NCBI GenBank assembly: GCA_003141555.1
Contig: PLMN01000003.1
Span: forward strand, 62,001 to 126,000
Length of the DNA stretch: 64,000 nucleotides
DNA from: Candidatus Aminicenantota bacterium
GTDB taxonomy: Bacteria > Acidobacteriota > Aminicenantia > Aminicenantales > UBA4085
Reading direction: 5' to 3'
Below, piece after piece: positions 33,644 to 42,757 of this stretch (the stretch's first letter is position 1; every line of letters starts with the position of its first letter). A program made the position numbers and the translations under genes. Below the pieces are notes generated by a model. The model had not been told where the DNA came from. It was given only the letters and a program-made list of their open reading frames with translations, and made no database searches.

Positions 33644-35611
33644 TTACCTGACGATATCCTTAACGAGGACGGGCTGCTTCATCAGCTTGTAGATCGGGAA
33701 GCTGACCGTTCCGCCGCCCCCGAATCCACCGGCTCCCCGCTGACCCGCAGGAGGGGCGCTTGGGGCGACTTGGGGCGGGGCACCAGTCGTTCCCGTCCCC
33801 GCAGCTCCGGCGGCTCCGCCTCTCTGACCGCCGGCCGCGCCGGGCGGCAGGCCACCGCCCCTCTGTCCGGCCGTGCCCGGCGGGGGGCCGCCGAAGCCGC
33901 CCGAGGCCAGGTCCTTGTCGAAGAAGTTCCAGGCGATCAGGCCGTCGTCGCTCTCCGGTTCGAGCAGGCAGGCCGCCAGGTTGCCCAGCGGCTGGGCCGT
34001 GGTGACGAAGATCGACCCCGCGGCGAACTCCTGCTTGCCCGGCGTCGGCGTGCCCTTGACCGTATTCGTCCGGTGGCCTTGGTAGAGCCGGTCGGCGCCC
34101 TTGATCTCGGTCATCCGGAAGCTCTCGACCTCGAGTGTCGCCGGCTGGATCAAGCGCTCGACGACCAATCCGTGCTGCCGCAGCTTGTGGATGACTTCAG
34201 CCGACGCGGCCGAAGCGGGGATCATGTAGCCCGCCGGAAAGGGGACGGTCCGCTTCGGGACGAAGTCGGCGAAATAGGGAATCGTGTAGGCGTGCTTCTT
34301 GTCCGTCCGGCGCATCTGGGGATACTGCGAGCCGGGCTGGGTGACGGTCTCCATCTCGTAGCCGAGGACCGTGACCGGGTTGGGCAGGGCCTTGAGCTCG
34401 AGTTCGACGCCGAACGCGTCCTTCGGCTGGGGCGCCAGGCCGCGGGCGATCGTGCGCGCGTCGGCCTCGGCGATCATCCCGGCCAGCAGGTCGGCGTTGG
34501 CCGAGAAGTAGTCGAGGATGGCCTTGAGGCAGGCGTAGTTGCCCGCGACGCGGGTCTTGAAGTCGGCATGGACATAGTTCTCGATCAGGATGCCGAAGCG
34601 GTTGCGGATCCCGATGTAGTTCGTGATGTAGCGCGGCTGCGGGTCGAGCGTCTCCCAGCCCTTGGAGGGGTCGCGCTGGTCGCGGAACCCGCCGTAGCCG
34701 AGGCCCAGCGTCTTGTAGCGGTCCTTCATGATCCTCTCCATCTCGGGGAAAAGCTTGGAGCGCTGGAACTCGAGGAGGGTCATGTCGCCGTTGGGGTTGA
34801 TCGGCCAGGAGTAGGTGACGGTCTGCTCGTGCCAGGCGCCGTCCGTGGTGTGGCAGTCGACGAGAAGGATCGGGTCCCAGCGGTTGAGCACGCGCTCGAG
34901 CAGGCCCTGGACCTCGATGCTCTCGGCCTTCATCGCGTCGCGGTTGAGGTCGTAGTTCTGGCCGCTCGTCCGGACGCCGACCCCTTGCTCGGGGCCGGGC
35001 TGGTTGCGGCGGTTGTTGGGGTCGATCTTGTCGTTGCCGTCGGCGTTGAAGATCGGGCAGATGACCAGGACGAGCTTGTCGAGGTAGGGCACCTTCGGGT
35101 CGAGGAGGATGTCCCGGACGAGCATGAGGACCGCTTCCTTGCCCTCGACCTCGCCGGCGTGGATGTTGGCCTGGATGTAGAGGACCGGCTTCTTGAGGCT
35201 GCGGGCGTCGAACGGCGAGGCGGGCAGCGGATTGCCGACGATCATGAGCGGCACGTCGCGGCCTTCGAAGCTTCGGAAATAGGTCTCGACCCGGAGGAGC
35301 GGGCTGAGCTTCTGGAGATCGCGGATGAAGGCCATGACGTCGGCGTGGCGCGACGTGGCGGCATAGTTCGTCGCCTCGGCCACGGTTACGGGGCCGGAGG
35401 CGGGGGGTGGCGGGGGAACGGTCTGGGGCGCTGAAGGCGCGGCTTGCGACGCGGCGCCGGGAGATACGGCGGCCCCGGGTTTTTGCCCGGGCTTGGCCTG
35501 GGAGGCAAGTGCCGAGGAGGGCGAGGCGAGCACGGCCTGGCCGATACCGAAGATCAGGGCGATCATGGCGAGGCGAGAGAGGGGGCCGAGAGTCGGGCGA
35601 TGGTTGATCAT
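33644..35611 (-). CDS. Secreted M14-family zinc carboxypeptidase-like protein
   Basis: 655 residues with a signal peptide ([22 protein letters not shown]). The M14 zinc site is [11 protein letters not shown] (His and Glu) followed by [11 protein letters not shown] (second His). A Pro/Ala-rich linker leads into the catalytic domain. The last 120 residues include a Gly/Pro/Ala/Gln low-complexity tract ([20 protein letters not shown]) before a conserved-looking β end. It probably trims peptides outside the cytoplasm. It is transcribed alone on the - strand. Confidence 0.87.
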   Translation of the reverse strand: MINHRPTLGPLSRLAMIALIFGIGQAVLASPSSALASQAKPGQKPGAAVSPGAASQAAPSAPQTVPPPPPASGPVTVAEATNYAATSRHADVMAFIRDLQKLSPLLRVETYFRSFEGRDVPLMIVGNPLPASPFDARSLKKPVLYIQANIHAGEVEGKEAVLMLVRDILLDPKVPYLDKLVLVICPIFNADGNDKIDPNNRRNQPGPEQGVGVRTSGQNYDLNRDAMKAESIEVQGLLERVLNRWDPILLVDCHTTDGAWHEQTVTYSWPINPNGDMTLLEFQRSKLFPEMERIMKDRYKTLGLGYGGFRDQRDPSKGWETLDPQPRYITNYIGIRNRFGILIENYVHADFKTRVAGNYACLKAILDYFSANADLLAGMIAEADARTIARGLAPQPKDAFGVELELKALPNPVTVLGYEMETVTQPGSQYPQMRRTDKKHAYTIPYFADFVPKRTVPFPAGYMIPASAASAEVIHKLRQHGLVVERLIQPATLEVESFRMTEIKGADRLYQGHRTNTVKGTPTPGKQEFAAGSIFVTTAQPLGNLAACLLEPESDDGLIAWNFFDKDLASGGFGGPPPGTAGQRGGGLPPGAAGGQRGGAAGAAGTGTTGAPPQVAPSAPPAGQRGAGGFGGGGTVSFPIYKLMKQPVLVKDIVR

Positions 35612-35752
35612 GGGGACTCCTCTCGCGATGGCGGTCGTGGAAGAGGAGCTGCCAGGGCGAAAACTGAAGTCTATTCAAATTACAGGGCGGGGTCAATAAA
35701 GGGGCATGACGCCGTCCGTCAAATATGCTATATGTGGAGCGGGAATAAACAA

Positions 35753-36172
35753 ATGGCCTTGGGGAGCGTCAGTCCGGAAAAAGAGGCCGCCCTACGCCTC
35801 AAGATGGAGGAGCTCGGGATCCGCGAAGCGGACATCGTCGAGAAGTTCGTCCGGTCGGGCGGCAAGGGCGGGCAGAATGTCAATAAGGTCGAGACGTGCG
35901 TCTATCTCAAGCACGTGCCGACCGGGATCGAAGTCAAGTGCCAGCAGGAGCGGTCGCAGGGGCTGAACCGGTTTTTTGCCCGGCGCATCCTGACCGACAA
36001 GATCGAGACGAAGGTCCGGGGCGCGGCGAGCGCGGAACAGGCCCGGATCGAGAAGATCCGGCGCCAGAAGCGGAAGCGCTCGAAGCGGGCCAAAGACAAG
36101 ATGCTGGCCGACAAGAAAAAGCACGGCGAGATCAAGCGCGACCGCTCGTTCCAGCCGGACGGGGACAATTAA
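35753..36172 (+). CDS. Release-factor-like protein (GGQ domain)
   Basis: 139 residues. The peptidyl-tRNA hydrolysis motif [13 protein letters not shown] is near residue 40, followed by [13 protein letters not shown], and a highly basic tail ([16 protein letters not shown]). It lacks the codon-recognition domain of RF1/RF2 and resembles the short RF-1-domain proteins (ArfB/YaeJ-like) that rescue stalled ribosomes. The ATG at 35753 has GGAGCGGG about 10 bases upstream; an in-frame ATG at 35732 is possible. Its TAA stop touches the left end of repeat B. Confidence 0.85.
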   Translation: MALGSVSPEKEAALRLKMEELGIREADIVEKFVRSGGKGGQNVNKVETCVYLKHVPTGIEVKCQQERSQGLNRFFARRILTDKIETKVRGAASAEQARIEKIRRQKRKRSKRAKDKMLADKKKHGEIKRDRSFQPDGDN

Positions 36173-36328
36173 ATCGGTGACAGTAACCTGATTTCCGAAT
36201 TCCGCAAGTAATCTTGTTGATTCCCATGAAATAATAAAAAGGCGGGGATCTCTTTTGTGTTCGATTTTTTGGCTAACGCATTGATTAAATACAAAATAAA
36301 TTCGGAAATCAGGTTACTGTCACCGATT
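36172..36328. repeat. Palindromic repeat family B, copy 1
   Basis: 157 bases. The left end AATCGGTGACAGTAACC TGATTTCCGAAT is mirrored exactly at the right end. The 95-base interior is AT-rich and unlike that of copy 2. It lies between two convergent genes. Confidence 0.85.
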
Positions 36329-36332
36329 AAAA

Positions 36333-37724
36333 TTAGCGCAGGCACATCAGGCGTAAATCCATGACATTCGTGCCCGTGGGGCCGGGGACGATCAGGCCGC
36401 CAGCGCGTGAAAAGAACCCGTAGGAATCGTTGTCGTTGAGCAGCGCCTGGACGTCAAGGCCGAGCTCGCGGGCGCGCGTAAAATTGAGCGGCGAAATCCA
36501 GGCGCCGGCGGCCTCCGTGTTCCCATCGATCCCGTCCGTGCCGAGGCTCGCAACGAACCAATCCAGGTCTTCCAAGATCGAGGCTGGGGTGCGTTCGGAT
36601 CGAGCCAGCTCCGAAAGGACGCCGAGGGCGAACTCTTGATTCCTGCCGCCACGGCCGGATCCCTTGACCTGGACCGTGAGCTCGCCGCCGCTTAGAACAC
36701 AGATCGGACGGCTGCCATTTTGCCGTTTTCGGGCCGCGGCTAGATCGAGGAGGCGGCGGGCATATGCTTTCGCCGCGAGGCGTGCCTCGCCTTGGTCGGG
36801 CGCGGCGGCGACTTGCGTTTCGAATCCCAGCTTCTCCGCTTCGCGGCGTGCCGCCTCGAGCGCAAGGGCGTTGTCGCCGATGATAAAGGACGAGACTCGC
36901 TCGAAGGCCGGGTGGTCCTTCTTCGGCGTTTCGGGGATCCGGCCGGCCAGCCCGTCTTCGATGATTTGCCGCGCCGTTGCGGGAACGGGTGCGGGCCCGT
37001 CTTCCCAAAGGCCGAATTTCTCGAGAACCCGCCGCGCATCCTCGTAAGTAGATGAATCCCAATAAGATGCGCCCGAGGCGATGGTTTCCAGGTCATCGCC
37101 GATCACGTCGGAGATGACGATATTGACGACCTCAGCCGGGAACGCGGCTTCGGCGAGCCGCCCGCCTTTGATCGCCGAGAGATGTTTGCGGACGATGTTG
37201 AGCTCGGTGATGTCGGCGCCGCGGAGCATGAGCGCGCGCCCGATTCGCGACTTGTCCTCGAGTGAGATCCCGGGCAACGGCAGGGCGACCTGGGCCGAAC
37301 CGCCTCCTGAAAGAAGAATGAAAACAAGATCCCTTGCCGATGCCGCGTAGGCGAGAGTGAGAATTTCGCGCGCCGCTTCGGAGCTTCGCATATCGGGCAG
37401 CGGGTGCGGCGCTTCGATCAATCTTATTCCGGGAGCATCAGCGGCCGGCGGGCCTTCTCCTGGAAGCGCGACCACGACGCCGGACAGCACGCGGCGTCCC
37501 AGGATCTCCATAAAAGCCGCGGCCATGCCGGGCGCCGCCTTGCCGAACGCGATCAGGTAGATGTTCTCATAGGCGGACAGATCAAAAATTTTCGACGGGC
37601 GGCTGAGCCCGGCGATCTCGAGAGCATTTCCTCGAATCCCGACGCTGTCGGAAATAAGCCGCCGCGGCGCGGCGGCGTCCAAGCCGGCGCGCCAAATGCG
37701 TTCGGCTATGTCTTTCAATGTCAT
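36333..37724 (-). CDS. Glycerate 2-kinase (DUF4147/MOFRL family)
   Basis: 463 residues, the usual length of the GckA/GLYCTK type. An N-terminal domain with VFILLSGGGSAQVALP and DITELNIVRKHLSAIKGGRLA, and a C-terminal MOFRL domain with CVLSGGELTVQVKGSGRGGRNQEFAL and LGTDGIDGNTEAAG. It phosphorylates glycerate, usually giving 2-phosphoglycerate, feeding serine or sugar-acid breakdown into glycolysis. It is transcribed on the - strand after the M20 gene, with a palindromic repeat in the 146-base gap. Confidence 0.92.
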   Translation of the reverse strand: MTLKDIAERIWRAGLDAAAPRRLISDSVGIRGNALEIAGLSRPSKIFDLSAYENIYLIAFGKAAPGMAAAFMEILGRRVLSGVVVALPGEGPPAADAPGIRLIEAPHPLPDMRSSEAAREILTLAYAASARDLVFILLSGGGSAQVALPLPGISLEDKSRIGRALMLRGADITELNIVRKHLSAIKGGRLAEAAFPAEVVNIVISDVIGDDLETIASGASYWDSSTYEDARRVLEKFGLWEDGPAPVPATARQIIEDGLAGRIPETPKKDHPAFERVSSFIIGDNALALEAARREAEKLGFETQVAAAPDQGEARLAAKAYARRLLDLAAARKRQNGSRPICVLSGGELTVQVKGSGRGGRNQEFALGVLSELARSERTPASILEDLDWFVASLGTDGIDGNTEAAGAWISPLNFTRARELGLDVQALLNDNDSYGFFSRAGGLIVPGPTGTNVMDLRLMCLR

Positions 37725-37742
37725 TGCGGGCCGACGCCCTGC

Positions 37743-37835
37743 GTCGTCCCGAGGTCTTGCCGAGCGATCTCCTCTTCCTGAACGAGAGACTTCGGGTTCT
37801 TTGAGAGGAGATCCCTCGCTAGGGCTCGGGATGAC
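37743..37835. repeat. Palindromic repeat family C
   Basis: The arms 37743-37776 and 37803-37835 are imperfect complements: GTCGTCCCGAG...GATCTCCTCTT against GAGAGGAGATCC...CTCGGGATGAC. The GTCATCCCGAG/GAGGGATCTC type of dispersed repeat is familiar from many bacterial genomes. One copy is present here. Confidence 0.7.
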
Positions 37836-37870
37836 AATCTAACCATTCGCTTCGATCGGAATGATGTCCT

Positions 37871-39166
37871 TCACGTCGCCAATCTTACGAGCGCCTGCAA
37901 CAGCAGGTTCGCGCCTTTCTCCAGGTCCTCCCAGCGGACCGTCTCCTTGGGCGAATGGCTGATCCCGTCGGGCGAGGGGATGAAGATCATGGCCGTATCC
38001 GCGACCTCGGCCAGGATCTGGGCGTCGTGGCCGGCGCCGCTCGGCATCATCAGCCAAGGATAGCCGAGCTTTTGGCATTCCGCCCGCAGGATTTCCGTGA
38101 GGCGGGGCGAGATCGCGACGGGCTTCGTCTCGTCCACGATCCTCGACGAGAAGCCGAGGCCGCGCGTCACGGCGATGTCGTCGGCCATGTTGAACAGGAC
38201 GCGCTCGAGGGTTTTCAGCGTCTCGGCCGAGTGGCTCCGGAACTCGAACGAGAAGTCCGCCTGTCCCGGCACGATGCTGAACACCCCCGGCTTCACCTGG
38301 ACCTTTCCCACCGTGACCATGCTTCCGTAGTGGTGCGTGGCCACGAGCTGCGTGCTCCGGAGGGCGAAATCGGCCAGGCCGAGGAACGCGTCCTGCCGCA
38401 GCTCGAGAGGCGTCGTCCCCGCATGGCTGGCCGTGCCGGTGAACGAGCACCAGCGGTAGTGCTTGCCGGCGATGTTGTTGACGATGCCGATCGGGACGTC
38501 CTCGGTTTCGAGGACGGGGCCTTGTTCGATGTGGAGCTCGAGGTAGGCTTCGAGCTCGGGCGCCGCGTAATGGGCGTTGAGGATCGATTCGACCGTGAAC
38601 TCGGTCCGCTTGAGGATGTCCTTGAGCGGGCGGCCGTAGGACGTGAGCTCCTTCTCGAGGACGTCCCGTTTCAGGCGCCCGAGGAACGCCCGGCTGCCGA
38701 GGAAATCGCCGACAAGGTTGCCCTCCTCGTCGGTGAAGGCCGCGACTTCGAGGGGGCGGGCGAGCCGCCGGCCGCTCTCCTTGATGACGCGCAGGCACTC
38801 GAGAGCGGCGAGCACGCCCAGCGCGCCGTCGAATATCCCGCCGTTGATCACCGTGTCGATATGCGAGCCGGCCATGACGGTCTTGGGGGGGCGAGGGGCG
38901 CCGCGGTCGGCCCCGGCGGCGCCGGAACCCGGGCCCGTTGCCGCGCCCCCGGCCGTATCCGCGCCCTCGAGCCGGCCGAAGATGTTGCCCGCGCCGTCGA
39001 CTCGATAGGCGAGGCCGACGGCCTCGATCCGCGCCTTGAGCCAGGCGCGCGCTTCGAGGTCGGGCGTGCTGAAGGACGGCCGGGTCACGCCGCCGTTCTC
39101 GTCGCGGCCGATGCGGCCGAGCTCCTCGAGGTCGCGCTTGAGGCCTCCGATATCGATTTTCATCAT
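37871..39166 (-). CDS. M20-family amidohydrolase (N-carbamoyl-amino-acid hydrolase/allantoate amidohydrolase type)
   Basis: 431 residues from ATG 39166, chosen because GGAGAAAAGGGG lies before it; a start at 39190 would fall in the repeat. The family metal motifs are visible: MAGSHIDTVINGGIFDGALG, FTDEEGNLVGDFLGSRAF, and ELHIEQGPVLE. Members cut N-carbamoyl-L-amino acids or allantoate and use two metal ions. Which substrate applies here cannot be told. A Gly/Ala/Pro-rich insertion (GGAATGPGSGAAGADRGA) at about residue 75 is unusual for the family. It precedes the glycerate kinase on the same strand. Confidence 0.88.
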   Translation of the reverse strand: MMKIDIGGLKRDLEELGRIGRDENGGVTRPSFSTPDLEARAWLKARIEAVGLAYRVDGAGNIFGRLEGADTAGGAATGPGSGAAGADRGAPRPPKTVMAGSHIDTVINGGIFDGALGVLAALECLRVIKESGRRLARPLEVAAFTDEEGNLVGDFLGSRAFLGRLKRDVLEKELTSYGRPLKDILKRTEFTVESILNAHYAAPELEAYLELHIEQGPVLETEDVPIGIVNNIAGKHYRWCSFTGTASHAGTTPLELRQDAFLGLADFALRSTQLVATHHYGSMVTVGKVQVKPGVFSIVPGQADFSFEFRSHSAETLKTLERVLFNMADDIAVTRGLGFSSRIVDETKPVAISPRLTEILRAECQKLGYPWLMMPSGAGHDAQILAEVADTAMIFIPSPDGISHSPKETVRWEDLEKGANLLLQALVRLAT

Positions 39167-39182
39167 CCCCTTTTCTCCATTT

Positions 39183-39248
39183 GGAGACACAATACCTATT
39201 TCCCTAATTTGTCCTGCCTGATAATTGGGTAATAGGTATTGTGTTTCC
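39183..39248. repeat. Palindromic repeat family A, copy 3
   Basis: 66 bases, the same length as copy 2. Left end GGAGACACAATACC, right end GGTATTGTGTTTCC with a single change. It touches the last base of the pdxJ stop and ends 17 bases before the M20 start, so it could weaken readthrough from pdxJ into the M20 gene. Confidence 0.85.
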
Positions 39249-39958
39249 TATTTCAGGAGGGCGACCATTTCGCCCACGGCCTGGGTAATGCCGACGATGG
39301 CCGCGCGGGCCACGATCGAGAAGCCGATGCTGAGCTCGGTGAGCTCGGGGATGGCCATGATCGGGCCGACGTTATGGTAATCGAGGCCGTGGCCGGCCGT
39401 GACTTCGAGGCCGAGCTTGGCGCCCTGCGCGGCCGCCTTCGCCACGTCGGCCAGCGCCCGATTGCGCTCCTTCCCCGGCTTCAGGTCCGCGTAGATCCCT
39501 GTGTGGATCTCGATCTGGGGGATGCCGAGTGCGGCGCAAGCTTCGATCTGGCGGGGCGCGGGATCGACGAAGATCGAGACCCGGATCCCCGCCCGGGTCA
39601 GCGCCGCCGCGTACGGGGCGAGGCGCCGCCGCCCGGCGACGACGTCCAGTCCGCCCGTCGTGGTCAGCTCCTCGGGCTTTTCCGGGACCAGGCAGACCGT
39701 GTCGGGCTTGATCTCGAGGGCGACTTTCTTCAGGTCGGCCGTGGCCGCCATCTCGAGCGTGATCTTGGTCTTGACGACCTCGCGGAGGACCCGCAGGTCG
39801 CGCTCGTTGATGTGCCGCCGGTCGCTCCGGATGTGGGTCGTGATGCCGGCCGCGCCGGCCTGCTCGGCGAGGAGCGCGGCTAGGGCCGGCTCGGGCTCCG
39901 CCGCCCGCCGGGCCTGCCGCAGCGTGGCGAAATGATCGATGTTGACCGACAATCTCAT
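39248..39958 (-). CDS. pdxJ: Pyridoxine 5'-phosphate synthase PdxJ
   Basis: 236 residues, the normal length. MRLSVNIDHFATLRQAR opens it, then HIRSDRRHINERD and the late GHGLDYHNVGP, all family hallmarks in an (βα)8 barrel. It joins aminoacetone phosphate and deoxyxylulose phosphate to make vitamin B6 phosphate. It is the last gene of the ftsH-to-pdxJ cluster, 25 bases after glmM. Confidence 0.96.
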   Translation of the reverse strand: MRLSVNIDHFATLRQARRAAEPEPALAALLAEQAGAAGITTHIRSDRRHINERDLRVLREVVKTKITLEMAATADLKKVALEIKPDTVCLVPEKPEELTTTGGLDVVAGRRRLAPYAAALTRAGIRVSIFVDPAPRQIEACAALGIPQIEIHTGIYADLKPGKERNRALADVAKAAAQGAKLGLEVTAGHGLDYHNVGPIMAIPELTELSIGFSIVARAAIVGITQAVGEMVALLK

Positions 39959-39983
39959 CGTTGACTCCTTAAATGTCGAGGCC

Positions 39984-41321
39984 TCACCCTAAGGTGCGGT
40001 GAATGGCATCGGCGATGGCATGGGCGAAGTCTTGGATGGCGTCGAGATCCTCGCCCTCGACCATCACCCGCGCGACCGGCTCCGTGCCCGAGTACCGCAC
40101 TTCGAGCCGCCCGCGCCCGGCGAGGCCGGCGAGCACGCGGTCCATGGCCGCCGCGACCTCCGGGATCTTGCTGAAATCGTCCTTTCGGGCCACCGGGACG
40201 TTCAACAGGACCTGGGGATATTCGCGGAGATCCTCCGCGAGTCCCGAAAGGGACCGTCCTTCAACCGCCATGACCTCGAGCATCTTCAGCCCGGTCAGGA
40301 TGCCGTCGCCCGTCGGGCATTCGTCGAGAAAGATCGTGTGCCCCGACTGCTCGCCGCCCAGGTTCGCCCCGAGCTCGACCATCTTGTCGAGAACGTATTT
40401 GTCGCCCACCCTGGTCCGGACGAGCGCCAGGCCCAGATTCCCGAGCGCGTTTTCGAGCCCCATGTTGCTCATGCCCGTGGCCACGACGGACGTGGTCTTC
40501 AGCCGCCCCCGGCCGCCCATGAACCGGGCCAGGACGAACAGGGTGTGGTCGCCGTTGAGGATGCGGCCCGTCTCGTCCACCCACAGGGCGCGGTCGGCGT
40601 CGCCGTCGTAGGCGATGCCGATGTCGGCCCGCGCCTGGACCACGGTCCTGGCCAGGTCGTGGGGATGGAGAGACCCGCAGGCCTTGTTGATGTTCTTCCC
40701 GTCGGGGGAGCACCCGCCGGCGATGACCTCGAGCCCTAGCTCGCGCAGGACGCCGGGCGCGACCGCCGACGCCGCCCCGTTGGCGCAGTCGAGCGCGACC
40801 TTCAGCTTCCGCGGGAACGCGACGCCCGCCAGCGCGCCCTTGAGGAACACCGCGTATTCGGCCCCGAAGGCGGGGTCGGTCCGGACGACCGCTTCCCTCC
40901 GTACGGCGTGCTTCGGAGCGCGGAGGACCACGTCCTCGAGGCGCGCCTCCCAAGCGTCGGAAATCTTGCGGCCCTCCGAGGAAAAGATCTTGATCCCGTT
41001 ATCGTGGTAGGGATTGTGCGAGGCGGAGATCACGACGCCCGCGTTGAAGTGGTGCTTGTTCGTGATGTAGGAAACGGCCGACGTCGGGATGACTCCCGCC
41101 GACATCGGGTGGCCGCCCGCCTCCCGGATTCCCCCGGCCAGGGCCGCTTCCATCCATGGTCCCGATTCGCGCGTGTCGCGGCCGATGAGCACGTCCGGCG
41201 CGAGCCCCTCCTCGCGCAGGAGCCCGACCAGGGCCTTGCCCAGGGCGTGGATGGCGGGCGCATCCAGGGGGTATTCCCCGGCTACGGCCCGGATTCCATC
41301 CGTCCCGAACAGTCTCTTCAT
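39984..41321 (-). CDS. glmM: Phosphoglucosamine mutase GlmM
   Basis: 445 residues. FGTDGIRAVAG at the start, the active-site serine in ISASHNPYHDNGIK, the metal loop AYDGDADRALWVDE and the C-terminal phosphate site RYSGTEPVARVMVEG. It converts glucosamine-6-phosphate to the 1-phosphate on the way to UDP-GlcNAc. In other bacteria GlmM binds and restrains the diadenylate cyclase; the adjacency to cdaR and cdaA here keeps that arrangement. The start is 3 bases from the cdaR stop. Confidence 0.97.
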   Translation of the reverse strand: MKRLFGTDGIRAVAGEYPLDAPAIHALGKALVGLLREEGLAPDVLIGRDTRESGPWMEAALAGGIREAGGHPMSAGVIPTSAVSYITNKHHFNAGVVISASHNPYHDNGIKIFSSEGRKISDAWEARLEDVVLRAPKHAVRREAVVRTDPAFGAEYAVFLKGALAGVAFPRKLKVALDCANGAASAVAPGVLRELGLEVIAGGCSPDGKNINKACGSLHPHDLARTVVQARADIGIAYDGDADRALWVDETGRILNGDHTLFVLARFMGGRGRLKTTSVVATGMSNMGLENALGNLGLALVRTRVGDKYVLDKMVELGANLGGEQSGHTIFLDECPTGDGILTGLKMLEVMAVEGRSLSGLAEDLREYPQVLLNVPVARKDDFSKIPEVAAAMDRVLAGLAGRGRLEVRYSGTEPVARVMVEGEDLDAIQDFAHAIADAIHRTLG

Positions 41322-41324
41322 GAA

Positions 41325-41990
41325 TTATACCGGGGCGATGACGACGCGCACCTTGACCTTGGTCTGGGCGGTCGTCAGGCGCAGCTCGGGCTTGGGGAGG
41401 ATGAGGTCGGCCTCGAAGTCGGCGGTCTGGGCCAGGCCGTTGACGTCGACCGGGCTGGTCCGGATCTTGTCCTTGGGCTTGATCTTGCTCTCCGGGCCCC
41501 GGACGAAGGCTTTCGAGGGGACGAGCTCGGTCCGCACCACCTTGAACCCCGGCTTGGGGGTGCCGATGATCTCGGGGGCGATCTCCATCGAGACTTCCTT
41601 GGCCCGTTCGATCTTGATCCGGACCTTGTTGGGCATGACCCGGACGACCTTCGCCTCGGCCGGAGCGGCGATCATGTCGGGGTTCAGGGGGTAGTCCTCC
41701 TGGTTGATCGTGGCCTTTTCCAGGCTCAGGAGGCAGCGGACGTTGGCCGCCGACACCTGGTTGAGCACCCGGTTGTTCGCCCGAAGCGTGACCTCGATCG
41801 TGGCTTGCGGCTTTTCCACGACCTCGAAATCGGCCGGGAGGCTCCGCATCTCGAGGGCGACCATGAGTGTCTTGTCCGAGTTGATCTTCTCCTCGGGGAT
41901 CAGCGTCATCCACAGGATGAACGACAGCAGCAGCGCGGTAAGCTTGAGGGGCCAGTTGTGGGTGATGAGGGTCACGGGATTGGGGTTCAT
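41325..41990 (-). CDS. cdaR: YbbR-like protein (CdaR-type regulator of diadenylate cyclase)
   Basis: 221 residues. An N-terminal membrane anchor (WPLKLTALLLSFILWMTL) precedes β-repeats of YbbR type (PADFEVVEKPQATIEVTLR; a second near 110). YbbR proteins sit outside the membrane and modulate the cyclase CdaA. With two or so repeats it is shorter than the four-repeat Bacillus protein. It overlaps cdaA by 4 bases. The gene name is given from context as much as from sequence. Confidence 0.85.
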   Translation of the reverse strand: MNPNPVTLITHNWPLKLTALLLSFILWMTLIPEEKINSDKTLMVALEMRSLPADFEVVEKPQATIEVTLRANNRVLNQVSAANVRCLLSLEKATINQEDYPLNPDMIAAPAEAKVVRVMPNKVRIKIERAKEVSMEIAPEIIGTPKPGFKVVRTELVPSKAFVRGPESKIKPKDKIRTSPVDVNGLAQTADFEADLILPKPELRLTTAQTKVKVRVVIAPV

Positions 41991-42757
41991 GATTTCAGGT
42001 ACTCGAGCAGGCGTTCCTTGAGCTTGTCGGTGTCCTGGATCCCTTCGAGGACGCCGCGCGCCGCGAGCGAGATGCCGCCCGTTTCCTCGGAGACGATGAT
42101 GACCGCCGCGTCGGTCTCCTGGCTGAGCCCGAGGGCGGCCAGGTGCCTCGTCCGGGCCAGGAACTCCGTGCGCAGGTTGTGCGAGGCCGGGAGGGGCAGC
42201 AGGCAGCCGGCCGCCTCGATCGTCCCACCCTTGATGATCACCGCCCCGTCATGGAGGGGCGAGTGGGGATAGAACAGGCTGACGATCAGGTCCTTGGAGA
42301 TGACGGCCTCGATCTTCGTCCCGCGGTCGACGTAGACGGTCAGGGGCAGGTCCTTCTCGACGGCGATCAGGGCCCCGATCTTCTTCTGGGACATATAGTC
42401 CACGGCGATGAACAGGTCCTCGACCTTCTCCTGGAACGAGCGCAGGGCAATGGGCTTGCGGAACGTGCGCGTGCCGAAGCCCGTCAGGAAGCGGCGGATC
42501 TCGCTCTGGAAGAGGACGATGACGGCGATGATCAGGTACGTGACGAAATTCCTGAGGAGCCAGTTGGAGACCACCATTCGGCTCCATTGGGTGAAGAGGA
42601 ACAAGATTCCGATGATTCCGAGGCCGATGGCCATCCGGTAGGCCTTGGTTTCCTTGATCAGCAGCAAGAACGAATAGAGGATGACGGCCACGAGGAGGAT
42701 GTCGAGAAGGTCCAGGATCGTGGACCTGTGGAGGGCGGTGAGGACATTAGCGAACAC
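41987..42757 (-). CDS. cdaA: Diadenylate cyclase CdaA (c-di-AMP synthase)
   Basis: 256 residues. Three membrane helices occupy the first 80 residues (LLDILLVAVILYSFLLLI). The DAC domain follows with the catalytic LHDGAVII and the nucleotide-site RHLAALGLSQETDAAVIIVSEE. It makes c-di-AMP from two ATP at the inner membrane, a messenger tied to potassium, turgor and wall synthesis. It overlaps folP by 11 bases and cdaR by 4. Confidence 0.96.
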   Translation of the reverse strand: MFANVLTALHRSTILDLLDILLVAVILYSFLLLIKETKAYRMAIGLGIIGILFLFTQWSRMVVSNWLLRNFVTYLIIAVIVLFQSEIRRFLTGFGTRTFRKPIALRSFQEKVEDLFIAVDYMSQKKIGALIAVEKDLPLTVYVDRGTKIEAVISKDLIVSLFYPHSPLHDGAVIIKGGTIEAAGCLLPLPASHNLRTEFLARTRHLAALGLSQETDAAVIIVSEETGGISLAARGVLEGIQDTDKLKERLLEYLKS

